From: Pedobacter cryoconitis
GTDB taxonomy: Bacteria > Bacteroidota > Bacteroidia > Sphingobacteriales > Sphingobacteriaceae
Reading direction: 5' to 3'
Length of the DNA: 64,000 nt
NCBI RefSeq assembly: GCF_001590605.1
Contig: NZ_CP014504.1
Coordinates: 2,480,001-2,544,000 of the forward strand
The position numbers were made by a program, and so were the translations under genes. This document shows, one piece after another, positions 37,630 through 46,741 of the stretch (the stretch's first letter is position 1; each line of letters starts with the position of its first letter). The notes beneath the pieces were generated by a model. It saw only the letters and a program-made list of their open reading frames with translations. It was not told where the DNA came from and made no database searches.

Positions 37630-38181
37630 TTAGGAAATTGTTTTACGGAGTCTGCTCAGGCTTTCGGGATGGATTCCCAGGTACCTGGCAATACGGTGAA
37701 CAGGTATTTCTTTGATCATTTCGGGCCTGTATTTAATCAGCTCCAGATATCTTTGTTCCGCATTTTTAGTAAGTGCATCTTTTTCTTTCCGTACTCTTTT
37801 CATGTAAAGTCCTTCGGTTGCCAGCCTGCCAAATTGATTAGCCAGCAATGAGGTTTTATAGGCCTCATTTAACTGTGCATAGGGCACAATTTCCACGATA
37901 CAATCTGTTAAACAGTAGAGATATACGTCTGATGTCTCTTGCGCTAAAAAGGAGGTATAAGAAGAAACCAGATCGTTAGAAAAACAGAAGTCTATGATTT
38001 TATTTCCGATTTCGGTTTCCATACCTATTTCTATAATTCCTTCTTTCAGGAAATAGATATTTCTTTCTACCTGCCCTATACTGGTCATGACAGATTTTCT
38101 GGAATACGCTGCAGTAACGGTAGGAAATGGCAAAGTTCCAGCTGTACACAGCATTTCAGCAATGTATTCATTCAATGTCAT
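37630..38181 (-). CDS. Crp/Fnr-like transcriptional regulator
   Basis: 183 residues: sensor beta-barrel about 15-115 (NIYFLKEGIIEIGMETEIG) and HTH at the end (IPVHRIARYLGIHPESLSRL). The third compact Crp-like gene here. It lies 66 bases upstream of the thioesterase start on the same strand and may control it. Confidence 0.85.
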   Translation of the reverse strand: MTLNEYIAEMLCTAGTLPFPTVTAAYSRKSVMTSIGQVERNIYFLKEGIIEIGMETEIGNKIIDFCFSNDLVSSYTSFLAQETSDVYLYCLTDCIVEIVPYAQLNEAYKTSLLANQFGRLATEGLYMKRVRKEKDALTKNAEQRYLELIKYRPEMIKEIPVHRIARYLGIHPESLSRLRKTIS

Positions 38182-38334
38182 AGCTTGTTTTTCCTGGTGA
38201 TCTTCAAAACTAATAATTTTCTGGCGAAGGGCCGCAATAAGAGAATCTTAAACGGTTTTGAGCTTTTTAATAAACCATTTCTGGATTCTGGTGTTCCTAT
38301 TACTCATTAATACGGAACTTAATCAGATCAACAA

Positions 38335-38832
38335 ATGGATAATCAAACTAATACGCTTATCAATGCTGCAAGAACAGGTGACCTTGAGCAATTAAAAACA
38401 TTGCTGCAAGACAATCCCGATTTAAATGGTCAGGATGAAAAGGGTTATTCCCCGCTTATTATCGCAGCTTATAATAACAAGTATGAGGCTGTAAAATTAT
38501 TAGTGGATGCGGGTGCTGACGTGAATGCCCAGGATTTTGGTGGAAATACGGCGTTAATGGGCGTATCATTTAAGGGTTATCCTGATATTGCTGAGCTGTT
38601 GATTAACAATGGGGCCGATCTGAATCTTCAGCATGGAAATGGTGGAACTGCTTTGATGTTTGCAGCCATGTTCGGAAGGAATGAACTGGTCAGATTGCTG
38701 TTAAGTTATGGGGCGGATAAGACGATATTGGATTCCAGAGGTTTATCTGTTTTTGATCTGGCAGCGCAGCAGGGAAATGAGGCTGGGATTGCATTGCTGG
38801 AACAAGAAGACCTAAGTGGTCAAACAAATTGA
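38335..38832 (+). CDS. Ankyrin-repeat protein
   Basis: 165 residues made of four to five ankyrin repeats (ARTGDLEQLKTLLQDNPDL, SPLIIAAYNNKYEAVKLL, TALMGVSFKGYPDIAELL, TALMFAAMFGRNELVRLL), no signal peptide. It is convergent with the catalase gene. In Pseudomonas the ankyrin protein AnkB is needed for full catalase KatB activity, so this protein may serve the catalase here, though AnkB is periplasmic and this one is not evidently exported. Confidence 0.85.
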   Translation: MDNQTNTLINAARTGDLEQLKTLLQDNPDLNGQDEKGYSPLIIAAYNNKYEAVKLLVDAGADVNAQDFGGNTALMGVSFKGYPDIAELLINNGADLNLQHGNGGTALMFAAMFGRNELVRLLLSYGADKTILDSRGLSVFDLAAQQGNEAGIALLEQEDLSGQTN

Positions 38833-38860
38833 GTTTAAAAACTGCTTTTAGTCTATATTA

Positions 38861-38896
38861 AAAAAGGCGTGATCAATAATATGACCACGCCTTTTT
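38861..38896. terminator. Bidirectional terminator between ankyrin and catalase genes
   Basis: 15-base arms 38861-38875 and 38882-38896 with one mismatch, an A-run on the left and a T-run on the right. Confidence 0.85.
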
Positions 38897-38912
38897 CATG
38901 CTTCAAAAGAAA

Positions 38913-41060
38913 TTAAGCTGGTATCTTCCCTTTTTTCTCCCGTTCCCAGAAACGGTGTTGTTGTATTGCTTTTTCAAACTCTTTAGCTGTTTGGTTGAGC
39001 AATAATCCTTCAACCGATTCTTTTTCATCTTTAACAGGGATGTTAGAAAGCAGAATGAAATCCACACCTTCTTCATTAGCAGCGATAGCTTTGCAGTGTC
39101 TGAAAGCTTCTTCCACAAAATGAACTGCATCAGCTTCTGCCGTTAAGGCTTCAATTGATTTTTCACCGCCCGGTACATATACCGCATCAAATAAAACAGA
39201 TGCAGTGGTCAGGAAAGTAAAATCTACTTTAACTAATTTCCCGGAATCATCTTTAATATGTCCGTCGTGAGTAGCCACGATTTTTGTTACTGCTCCAGCG
39301 GCTTCCAGTACTTTTTTATACGCATCAAGCTGGTTCCCATTTACACCGTCAGTAGCGAGAATAGCTATTTTCCTGGTTTTAATAGTGTCTTTCGGCGTAT
39401 CTTTCATGCTCAGTGCTGCACTCGATTTCAACGTACTTTTCACAATTTTGGGTTCGTAACTTTGTTGATCGGCATCTGCAGGAACACCATGGTTAACTGG
39501 CTTTTCAGGGCCTGAAGGTACTTCCAAACCTAAACCATCGGCTACGCGTTTGGCAAGTGTAAGGTCTACTTGTGTTAAAATACCCACCATACGTTTTCTA
39601 ATATCCTCAATTTCCACTTTCCCAAGTTCAAATTTTAATGCATCAACGAGGTGATTCTTTTCTGTTTCAGACTGACTGTTATAGAAAAGTGTAGCCTGAG
39701 AAAAATGATCAAAGAAACTATCACTGCGTGCCCTGATTTTTTTGGCATCAATTCTTTCCTGATAAGAGCTGAAACCACCTTCTGAAACCTTAGCCTGCAA
39801 TGGTGAATTATCATTGATACTATTAGGCTGATAACTGGTACGTCCGGTATTGATCGTTTGACGCATGTGCCCGTCTCTTTGATTGTTGTGTACTGGTGAG
39901 ACTGGCCTGTTAATTGGAATCTCATGAAAATTCGGGCCTCCTAACCTTGAAAGCTGCGTATCGGTATAAGAAAACAGACGCCCTTGTAAAAGCGGGTCAT
40001 TGGTAAAATCAATACCCGGGACCAAATGACCAGGGTGAAAAGCAACTTGCTCTGTTTCTGCAAAAAAGTTATCAGGATTCCTGTTCAGCGTCATCTTTCC
40101 AATTCTTTGTACAGGTACCAACTCTTCTGGAACTAATTTAGTTGGATCAAGCAAGTCAAATTCGAATTTATGTTCATCTTCTTCCGGGATTACCTGAATC
40201 CCTAATTCCCATTCAGGAAATGCGCCTGCTTCAATGGCTTCCCAAAGGTCACGTCTGTGAAAATCCGGATCATTTCCTGAGATCTTCAAAGCTTCATTCC
40301 AGACTACTGAATGTACGCCAAGCAGTGGTTTCCAGTGGAATTTAACAAAGTGCGATTTTCCTTCTTCATTAATCAGGCGGAAAGTATGTACACCAAATCC
40401 CTCCATCATTCTGTAACTGCGTGGAATTGCACGGTCTGACATGAGCCACATAATCATATGGGACGATTCTGGCATCAGTGAAATGAAATCCCAAAAAGTA
40501 TCATGCGCAGATGCTGCCTGTGGCATTTCATGGTGCGGCTCAGGTTTTACAGCATGGATAAGGTCTGGAAATTTAATCGCATCCTGAATAAAGAAAACAG
40601 GCATGTTGTTACCAACGAAATCATAAATACCTTCCTGCGTATAAAATTTAACAGAAAAACCCCTTACATCTCTGGCCAGGTCTGTAGAACCTCTGGAACC
40701 AGCAACAGTCGAAAATCTGACGAAAACAGGAGTTTGTATGGTCGTATCATTTAAAAATCCGGCCTTTGTATATTCTGCCTGAGATTTATACAATTCAAAT
40801 ACACCATGTGCGCCCGATCCTCTGGCATGTACAATACGCTCAGGAATTCTTTCATGGTCAAAATGAGTGATCTTTTCTCTGAGAATAAAGTCTTCCAGCA
40901 GTGTAGCCCCACGCTCACCTGCTTTCAATGAATTTTGATCATCGTTGACTTTTAATCCCTGATTAGTGGTCAGCAATTGACCTGACCCGTCTTCCCTATT
41001 GGTTTGAAGGTCTTCATTCTTTGAAATTACTTTCGATGGAGATACTGCTGGTTTTTTCAT
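38913..41060 (-). CDS. katE: Large-subunit clade catalase (HPII/KatE type)
   Basis: 715 residues. The catalase core shows the catalytic histidine in RIVHARGSGAHG (about residue 80), the distal asparagine region (VGNNMPVFFI) and the heme-ligand tyrosine in RLFSYTDTQLSRLG (about 370). The C-terminal 140 residues form a DJ-1/PfpI-like flavodoxin domain (KIAILATDGVNGNQLDAYKK, DAVYVPGGEKSIEAL), the mark of the large-subunit clade. It breaks down hydrogen peroxide in the cytoplasm. Monocistronic. Confidence 0.95.
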   Translation of the reverse strand: MKKPAVSPSKVISKNEDLQTNREDGSGQLLTTNQGLKVNDDQNSLKAGERGATLLEDFILREKITHFDHERIPERIVHARGSGAHGVFELYKSQAEYTKAGFLNDTTIQTPVFVRFSTVAGSRGSTDLARDVRGFSVKFYTQEGIYDFVGNNMPVFFIQDAIKFPDLIHAVKPEPHHEMPQAASAHDTFWDFISLMPESSHMIMWLMSDRAIPRSYRMMEGFGVHTFRLINEEGKSHFVKFHWKPLLGVHSVVWNEALKISGNDPDFHRRDLWEAIEAGAFPEWELGIQVIPEEDEHKFEFDLLDPTKLVPEELVPVQRIGKMTLNRNPDNFFAETEQVAFHPGHLVPGIDFTNDPLLQGRLFSYTDTQLSRLGGPNFHEIPINRPVSPVHNNQRDGHMRQTINTGRTSYQPNSINDNSPLQAKVSEGGFSSYQERIDAKKIRARSDSFFDHFSQATLFYNSQSETEKNHLVDALKFELGKVEIEDIRKRMVGILTQVDLTLAKRVADGLGLEVPSGPEKPVNHGVPADADQQSYEPKIVKSTLKSSAALSMKDTPKDTIKTRKIAILATDGVNGNQLDAYKKVLEAAGAVTKIVATHDGHIKDDSGKLVKVDFTFLTTASVLFDAVYVPGGEKSIEALTAEADAVHFVEEAFRHCKAIAANEEGVDFILLSNIPVKDEKESVEGLLLNQTAKEFEKAIQQHRFWEREKKGKIPA

Positions 41061-41251
41061 AATCCGATATTTTATCTTTAGTAGTTACACCCTTTTAAGG
41101 ATAAGAGTCAACTCATTTTTAGTTGATTCGCAACCAGAACAAACCGTTTTATGAAATGTTTTAAATTAAAATATACTATTAAATGCGGCTTTTGTGAGTA
41201 AGAAAGGATAAGATGTTATGAATTGAACTATAAATACACAAAAAAAGCACA

Positions 41252-41259
41252 TATATTTG
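41252..41259 (+). promoter_or_regulatory. Candidate Bacteroidota -7 element of efp
   Basis: TATATTTG fits the TAnnTTTG consensus and lies 26 bases before the efp ATG. No matching -33 TTTG was found at the expected 19-base spacing, so this is tentative. Confidence 0.4.
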
Positions 41260-41284
41260 AACTCAAATTTTACAACTATATTTT

Positions 41285-41845
41285 ATGGCAAAGGCATCCG
41301 AAATCAAAGTAGGAAATATTTTACGTTTCAACGGCGAATTGGTAACAGTTACAGAAATCCTGCATCGTACACCAGGTAAAGGTGGAGCTTTCTACTTAGG
41401 AAAGTTTCGTAATATTAAAACCGGGAAAATTGTAGAGGCCCGTTTAGCAACTGACGAGCAGGTTGAAATTTGCCGCGTAGAAACTAGTGATTTCCAATAT
41501 TTATATGAAGAAGGTGACTACTTTGTAGTGATGGATAATGTTACTTTTGAGCAATTCAGTGTGGCTAAAGCATTGTTCGGCCCAGCGGCTAAGTTTATCA
41601 AAGAAGGAATGGATGTTATCGTTTCTTTTGAAAGTGAAGAACCGATTATGGCTCAGGCACCAAACTTTGTTGAATTAGCAATTACTTATGCTGAACCAGC
41701 TGTTAAAGGAGATACTTCTTCTGGTGCATTAAAATATGCAACTACAGAAATTGGCTTTGAAATCAAAGTCCCTTTATTTGTAAATGAAGGTGATAAAGTA
41801 AAAATCGACACACGTACAGGTGAATACGTTGAACGTGTAAAATAA
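41285..41845 (+). CDS. efp: Translation elongation factor P
   Basis: 186 residues, three beta-barrel domains. The tip loop of domain I is HRTPGKGGAFYLGKF; K32 is the conserved lysine that meets the ribosomal P site, and the loop has the PGKG form of lysine-type EF-P. C-terminal OB domain ends GDKVKIDTRTGEYVERV as in all EF-P. Relieves stalling at polyproline stretches. Single gene with its own terminator. Confidence 0.97.
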   Translation: MAKASEIKVGNILRFNGELVTVTEILHRTPGKGGAFYLGKFRNIKTGKIVEARLATDEQVEICRVETSDFQYLYEEGDYFVVMDNVTFEQFSVAKALFGPAAKFIKEGMDVIVSFESEEPIMAQAPNFVELAITYAEPAVKGDTSSGALKYATTEIGFEIKVPLFVNEGDKVKIDTRTGEYVERVK

Positions 41846-41886
41846 GGTAATTGTGCCATCCCATGGCTTATCATATTCTTTTGAAT

Positions 41887-41914
41887 AAAAAAGCAGCTTA
41901 TAAGCTGCTTTTTT
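41887..41914. terminator. Perfect bidirectional terminator after efp
   Basis: 28-base perfect palindrome (A-run, AGCAGCTTA and complement, T-run). It ends 4 bases before the stop of the convergent kinase gene and serves both. Confidence 0.95.
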
Positions 41915-41917
41915 ATG

Positions 41918-42856
41918 TTATACAGGATTTGCCCAACGGGCAACACTCCACTCCTTTTTATAAGTTCTGATAAATTTATTCACATCTGCTATTTTGTAAG
42001 GAGGGCAAGCCCCCTCTTTTGTAGTGATGAAAGCGCTTAACCCTACTGCAAAATCTAAAGTATCATTAATGTATTCGTTTGATAATTTCATAGCCAGTAA
42101 GCCCGCTAAGAAAGAATCTCCGCTACCTACAGTATCTGCAACCTCAATTGCATAAGCCGACCAGTGATGTTCGGTTTGATCTCCATAGTAAGAAGCTCCT
42201 TTACTACCTTTTGTGACCACAATCTCCGGAATACTAAATTTGTTTCTAAGGAGTTCTATACGCGCCGTTTCTGTTTGACAATCCTGGCTGAACCAATCAC
42301 TGATAATCGTTAATTCTTCCAGATTTAATTTAAGCAAATCCGTTTGATACAGCAGCGTCGAAATATAATCCGGATCATAATCGGGTGCACGCAGGTTAAC
42401 ATCCATCACTTTATAAGAAGCCAGTGCTAACAATTGTGCCAGCGTCGCTCTGCTGGTTTCACAGCGACCAGACAGACTTCCATAAACCAACGCATCGGCC
42501 TGTGCTACCAAACGGATATGCGGGTTTTCAAATGCGATATAATCCCAGGCAACTGGCTTCACAATCTCATAACGGACTTCATTATCCTGATCGGTAGTGA
42601 CTTCCACAGTGGAAGTTTTATGTTCCTGATCCAACTGAACAAATGTAGTGTCTACACCTGAATCTTTCATCACCGCCAGGAGTTCTGTCCCATTCTGATC
42701 AGCACCAACGCTACTGATTAAATGACTGTTCACACCCAGAGTCTTTAAATGATAGGCTACATTCATGACTGCACCACCGGGCTTTTTACCAGAGGGAAAG
42801 TTGTCCCACAATACTTCCCCAAAACATACTACCTGAAGACTATTTTTCCTATTCAT
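41918..42856 (-). CDS. PfkB family sugar kinase, probably fructokinase
   Basis: 312 residues. Substrate-binding start VVCFGEVLWDNFPSGKKPGG, GVDTTFVQLDQEHKTSTV in the middle and the PfkB C-terminal motif DTVGSGDSFLAGLL with the catalytic Asp. FGEVLWD is typical of fructokinase-like members. It phosphorylates a free sugar with ATP. It follows the LacI-type gene by 48 bases on the same strand and is probably co-transcribed and co-regulated. Confidence 0.9.
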   Translation of the reverse strand: MNRKNSLQVVCFGEVLWDNFPSGKKPGGAVMNVAYHLKTLGVNSHLISSVGADQNGTELLAVMKDSGVDTTFVQLDQEHKTSTVEVTTDQDNEVRYEIVKPVAWDYIAFENPHIRLVAQADALVYGSLSGRCETSRATLAQLLALASYKVMDVNLRAPDYDPDYISTLLYQTDLLKLNLEELTIISDWFSQDCQTETARIELLRNKFSIPEIVVTKGSKGASYYGDQTEHHWSAYAIEVADTVGSGDSFLAGLLAMKLSNEYINDTLDFAVGLSAFITTKEGACPPYKIADVNKFIRTYKKEWSVARWANPV

Positions 42857-42904
42857 ATCTTGTTAATATTGATCAATTATACTGATTAATTTGCCAGACC
42901 TTAT

Positions 42905-43927
42905 TTAAATATATTTTTGAGATGATTTTTGAATGATCAGTTCTGCTTCGAGTGTAATGTTATTTGTACTCCGCTCCTGATTTCCGATGCTTTCAATTAA
43001 TAATTTAACTGCTGCCTGCCCCAATTTGGCAAGTGGCTGCCGGATATAAGTGATCGGGCAATAAAATAGATTGTAGGCATTCGACTCATCAAAGCATACA
43101 ATAGCTAAATCTTCAGGAATACGGATATTCAAACTCCGGATATGAATCAATCCTTCAATCGCTAAGTTATTGTTGCCAAAAAAGATTGCCTGGATTGGTT
43201 CCGGCTGGTTTAAAAGTTCATTGATAGCCTGATGAACTTCTGCAATCATATTTTTTTCCTCTACTTCTTTAAGATTTTTTCCTTCTTTTTTCTGGCCAGC
43301 CTGAGTAAGTGCCGCCTTATATCCTCTGGAACGCTCTGTCAAGTGGAAAAGATCTGCTTTTAAATTAATCATTCCGATTTCACTAAACCCTTGTTCCAAC
43401 AAATGATTGGTAGCCTCAGCGGAGGCTTGAAAATTATTGATAGTTACGGTATTCACGTGCAGCTCCGGAAAATAGCGATCAATCAGAACAAATGGAATAT
43501 CCTGTTTTTTAAGCGAACTTAAAAGCTCTTCTGAGCCCTCGGGGGCAGCAATAATAAAACCATCCACACGTCTGCTCATCAAAGTACGGATCAGGTCTTC
43601 TGACTTGTGAGCACTTTCATCGGCACTGCCAAAAATCACTGTATATTTATGTTTCTTTGCTTCATCTTCAATAATCCTGGCCAGGCTCGCAGCGAAAGGA
43701 TTTGAAATATCAGCAAGAATTAAACCGATAGTCAGCGTTTTATTGATCTTTAGACTTTTAGCTACGTGGTTAGGCCGGTAACCCAATTCTTCAGCTAAGC
43801 TTTTAATCTTTTGCGCAGTGTCTTTATTGATTCTGTCTTCTAACTGGCCATTAAGAACATAGGATACCAATGCTGTTGAAACTCCCAATCGCTGGGCAAT
43901 ATCTTTCATTGAAACGTTCTTTTTCAT
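42905..43927 (-). CDS. LacI/GalR family transcriptional regulator
   Basis: 340 residues. HTH at 5-25 (MKDIAQRLGVSTALVSYVLN), hinge helix around 48-58 (RPNHVAKSL) and a periplasmic-binding-like effector domain (LTIGLILADISNPFAASLAR, RRVDGFIIAAPEG, LAIVCFDES). It precedes the sugar kinase, so the effector is probably a sugar or its phosphate. Two 16-bp palindromes with the AAACGTTT core in its upstream region are its likely operators. Confidence 0.95.
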   Translation of the reverse strand: MKKNVSMKDIAQRLGVSTALVSYVLNGQLEDRINKDTAQKIKSLAEELGYRPNHVAKSLKINKTLTIGLILADISNPFAASLARIIEDEAKKHKYTVIFGSADESAHKSEDLIRTLMSRRVDGFIIAAPEGSEELLSSLKKQDIPFVLIDRYFPELHVNTVTINNFQASAEATNHLLEQGFSEIGMINLKADLFHLTERSRGYKAALTQAGQKKEGKNLKEVEEKNMIAEVHQAINELLNQPEPIQAIFFGNNNLAIEGLIHIRSLNIRIPEDLAIVCFDESNAYNLFYCPITYIRQPLAKLGQAAVKLLIESIGNQERSTNNITLEAELIIQKSSQKYI

Positions 43928-43992
43928 TCGAATATATTTGTTTTTTCCTGAAGTATTTATTTCAAATACAGGTTTGGAACTGCTAATATTCT

Positions 43993-44008
43993 ATTTAAAC
44001 GTTTAAAT
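43993..44008. promoter_or_regulatory. LacI-type operator 1
   Basis: Perfect 16-bp palindrome ATTTAAACGTTTAAAT, 65 bases upstream of the lacI-type start. The central CG pair matches LacI/GalR operators. Confidence 0.7.
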
Positions 44009-44137
44009 CACAAATTATTTAACATATATTTTTCTTAAACCGGCGTGTCCTATTGATAGATTTCGGTTATTTATCGCCTTTTAAGACCTAATAAAGCGCT
44101 ATTTAAGTATAATTATACTTTTTTTAACCTACTAAAA

Positions 44138-44168
44138 CACCCTATTGTATTTTCCATACAATAGGGTG
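44138..44168. terminator. Terminator hairpin of the MORN-like gene
   Basis: 12-bp perfect arms (44138-44149 and 44157-44168) with a 7-base loop and a short T-run on the minus strand, about 70 bases past the stop at 44240. Confidence 0.65.
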
Positions 44169-44194
44169 CAAATAGCTTATTTTCAGCATTAATT

Positions 44195-44210
44195 GTTTAA
44201 ACGTTTAAAC
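44195..44210. promoter_or_regulatory. LacI-type operator 2
   Basis: Perfect 16-bp palindrome GTTTAAACGTTTAAAC. Its centre lies 202 bases from that of operator 1, a spacing that permits DNA looping by a tetramer or independent sites. Confidence 0.7.
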
Positions 44211-44239
44211 TAAACTTGAATTGTTTAATAAACGGCTGA

Positions 44240-44941
44240 TCAGAGCTGTTTATTCTCCTGTTCCTGACCATCTATGAAAAAACGCGTAGCAGAAACTCTC
44301 ATTGGATTAAATTCAAATTCGATCATGGTCCCGTTGTTGGGATTGCCATATAAATCAAAGACCAATTCTCCCAAAAGTTTCCCATCAGCACCATAATACT
44401 TAGCAGTACCTTCGTTTAAAAAGGACTCCTGCCGCATCCCTTTTGGATTACCATCATAGATAATCTGTTTAACGCGTTCCTCTTTTTCAAAAATGGTAAT
44501 CAGATCATATACGGAAGGAACACCTTCTATTTCAGTCCCTTTATAGGTGTAAAGTGTAGCCGTTTGCTCTTCTCCGTTTTTGTATAGCGCATCTTGCCGC
44601 AGTCTTCCGTCTTCAAAGAATGTTTTCACCGAGCCATTTAAAACTCCATTTTTAAACACAGATGTTCCGCTGATTTTACCGTTTTCTCCGTAATATTTAA
44701 CTTCTCCTTCAAATTTCTCTTCGGTTTTAGATAAGGAGTAGCCTGTAAATTGAGGCTTACCTGATTTGTAATAATCCTTGAAAAGATATTTTCCATTTAC
44801 AGCTTTAGGCTCGGGCCTGTAATAGACCATATCTTCTTTAGCAACTGGAATCCAGTTTTCATCAAAGTATTGTGTTTTTACCTGTGCAAAGGTAGTAGTG
44901 AACGCGAATAGCAAAGCGAGCAAAATGGTATTCTTTTTCAT
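44240..44941 (-). CDS. Exported MORN-like repeat protein (YwqK antitoxin-like)
   Basis: 233 residues with a signal peptide (1-19). Repeats of about 23 residues of MORN/YwqK type (FKDYYKSGKPQFTGYSLSK, GEVKYYGENGKISGTSVFK, VKTFFEDGRLRQDALYKNG, GTAKYYGADGKLLGELVF) follow. Databases label such proteins toxin-antitoxin YwqK antitoxin, but no toxin is nearby and the signal peptide argues against that role. Single gene. Confidence 0.85.
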   Translation of the reverse strand: MKKNTILLALLFAFTTTFAQVKTQYFDENWIPVAKEDMVYYRPEPKAVNGKYLFKDYYKSGKPQFTGYSLSKTEEKFEGEVKYYGENGKISGTSVFKNGVLNGSVKTFFEDGRLRQDALYKNGEEQTATLYTYKGTEIEGVPSVYDLITIFEKEERVKQIIYDGNPKGMRQESFLNEGTAKYYGADGKLLGELVFDLYGNPNNGTMIEFEFNPMRVSATRFFIDGQEQENKQL

Positions 44942-45128
44942 CTGACAGCGATTTAATTAACCTTGTAAATTTATGAAAATAATTATTATGTAGCTTAAGG
45001 ATGGTTTGAATAACCGTTTCCTTGATTCTATTGAACTGGGAGTAGAAAAACTATCAAAATAATCCTGTATTTTAGGCCGGAAACTAAACAAAAGAACCAG
45101 CACAATCCTGGTATAATTAATATATTAG

Positions 45129-46505
45129 ATGTTAACAGTAGAAAAAATTGGCGGCACTTCTATGAGTGCCTTGCAGGATGTCATTAAAAATATAGTTCTA
45201 TTTGAACGTACAGGTGATCAGTTATATAACAGGATATTTGTAGTATCAGCTTTCTCGGGTGTTACAGACTTGTTGCTTGAAAACAAGAAAACAGGAGCTC
45301 CGGGTGTCTATCACCGCATTGCTAAACACCAGAATTTCCATCGCCCGCTCAAAGATTTAATTGTCAAATTAAAAGCTATTAATAAAAAATACGTTGATCT
45401 GGGGTTAGATCTTGCTATTGCAGATCAGTTCATTGAAAATCATGTCAATCAGGCTCAGAAATATCTCGAGAATTTAGCGAATATCCTGGCTTCTGGTTAT
45501 GTCAGTAAAGAAGGGATATTGCAAGCGGCACGTGAAATACTAGCTTCTATTGGGGAGAGCCATTCAGCATTTAACTTTACCAATATCCTGCAGAACATGA
45601 ATATCAATACTGCACTGGTTGACCTGAGTGGTTTTAATGATCACCGCGCTTTTACGATTGATCAGCGGATCAAACATGCTTTTAAAGATATAGAACTCAA
45701 AAAGACACTCTGCATTGTGACCGGTTATGCGAAGGGTACTGAGGGGATTATGCGTGAGTTTGACAGAGGTTATTCTGAGGTTACTTTTAGTAAAATTGCC
45801 GAGTTTTTAAAACCTGCAGAAGCTATTATTCACAAGGAGTATCATTTGTCTACTGCCGATCCTGCGCTAGTAGGACTGGAAAACTGTACACCAGTTGGGT
45901 ATACGAATTATGATATTGCTGATCAGCTGGCAGATGTAGGTATGGAAGCGATCCATCCAAAGGCTTCAAAACCACTGGAGGTTAGCGGTATCAATCTGCG
46001 GATTAAAAACACATTTGAACCATCCCATCCGGGTACATTAATTACCCGCGAGTTTGTTTGTGAACATAAACGCGTAGAGGTCATTACCGGAACGGATAAG
46101 TTATTAATGATTGATGTTTATGATCCTTCTATGGTTGGCAATGTTGGGAGTGATTTACAGATCATGCAGGCATTTTATGATCATAAGGTAAGTTATACTT
46201 TTAAAGCAACCAGCGCAAACAGTATTTCTATTGTAATATGGGCGCGCGACTTTAATAAAAAACTGATCAGTAAACTCGAAGATGATTTTGAGAAGGTTAC
46301 GATAGAGAAAGTAGCTATGGTTTGCTTGCTGGGCACAAATATGGATCAGCCTGGCTTATTGGCTAAAAGCGCTAATGCATTAACCGAAAACAATATAAAT
46401 ATCAAAAGTGCAGGCTTTGCATTAAGAAAAGTAAATATTCAGTTTCTGATTGCACCAGAACAATTTAAACTAGCTATCATCGCCTTGAATAAAGCGATGA
46501 AGTAA
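45129..46505 (+). CDS. Aspartokinase of the Ask_Ect type
   Basis: 458 residues. It begins VEKIGGTSMS, the variant ATP-site motif of aspartokinases linked to ectoine clusters (normal: KFGGTS). The kinase domain runs to about 300 (GRxF-like REFDRGYSEVTFSKIAEF; NTFEPSHPGTLIT) and two ACT domains fill the end (ITGTDKLLMIDVYDPSM; VCLLGTNMDQPGLLAKSANA). It makes aspartyl phosphate, the entry to Lys/Thr/Met and to ectoine or diaminobutyrate. No ectABC genes are intact nearby, but a class III aminotransferase end remains 240 bases downstream on the other strand. Confidence 0.85.
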   Translation: MLTVEKIGGTSMSALQDVIKNIVLFERTGDQLYNRIFVVSAFSGVTDLLLENKKTGAPGVYHRIAKHQNFHRPLKDLIVKLKAINKKYVDLGLDLAIADQFIENHVNQAQKYLENLANILASGYVSKEGILQAAREILASIGESHSAFNFTNILQNMNINTALVDLSGFNDHRAFTIDQRIKHAFKDIELKKTLCIVTGYAKGTEGIMREFDRGYSEVTFSKIAEFLKPAEAIIHKEYHLSTADPALVGLENCTPVGYTNYDIADQLADVGMEAIHPKASKPLEVSGINLRIKNTFEPSHPGTLITREFVCEHKRVEVITGTDKLLMIDVYDPSMVGNVGSDLQIMQAFYDHKVSYTFKATSANSISIVIWARDFNKKLISKLEDDFEKVTIEKVAMVCLLGTNMDQPGLLAKSANALTENNINIKSAGFALRKVNIQFLIAPEQFKLAIIALNKAMK

Positions 46506-46513
46506 AACTGGTA

Positions 46514-46555
46514 AAGACTAAAAAGTCTCTCCATAAGGAGAGACTTTTTAGTCTT
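46514..46555. terminator. Terminator of the aspartokinase gene
   Basis: Perfect 19-bp arms (46514-46532 and 46537-46555) with a 4-base loop. The right arm ends over the stop codon of the small minus-strand gene. Confidence 0.9.
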
Positions 46556-46682
46556 AAGCTTCTTTTTCATCAAAAGAAACGATACCAAAATTCTTTTTGT
46601 TTAATTTTTTCAATTTACGTGGTATACGAACTACATCACCACCTTTTACAACTTTATCCTGTGCTTTTACTGCTTTACTCAT
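46554..46682 (-). CDS. Small basic protein, 42 residues, unknown
   Basis: ATG at 46682, TAA at 46554-46556. The peptide begins MSKAVKAQDKVVKGGDVVRI and ends NFGIVSFDEKEA; 11 of 42 residues are lysine. Composition and ordered pattern look like a real small protein, and the convergent terminator overlaps its stop. No family recognised. Confidence 0.5.
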   Translation of the reverse strand: MSKAVKAQDKVVKGGDVVRIPRKLKKLNKKNFGIVSFDEKEA

Positions 46683-46741
46683 GATTTCAATTTACTATTG
46701 TTCAGTCTTGAATTAGACATCCCGTTTCTATTTTCGGCAAT

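Noticed and set aside
44240..44941. YwqK antitoxin of a toxin-antitoxin pair
   Set aside because: A signal peptide and lack of a neighbouring toxin argue against it; MORN-like protein is the safer name.
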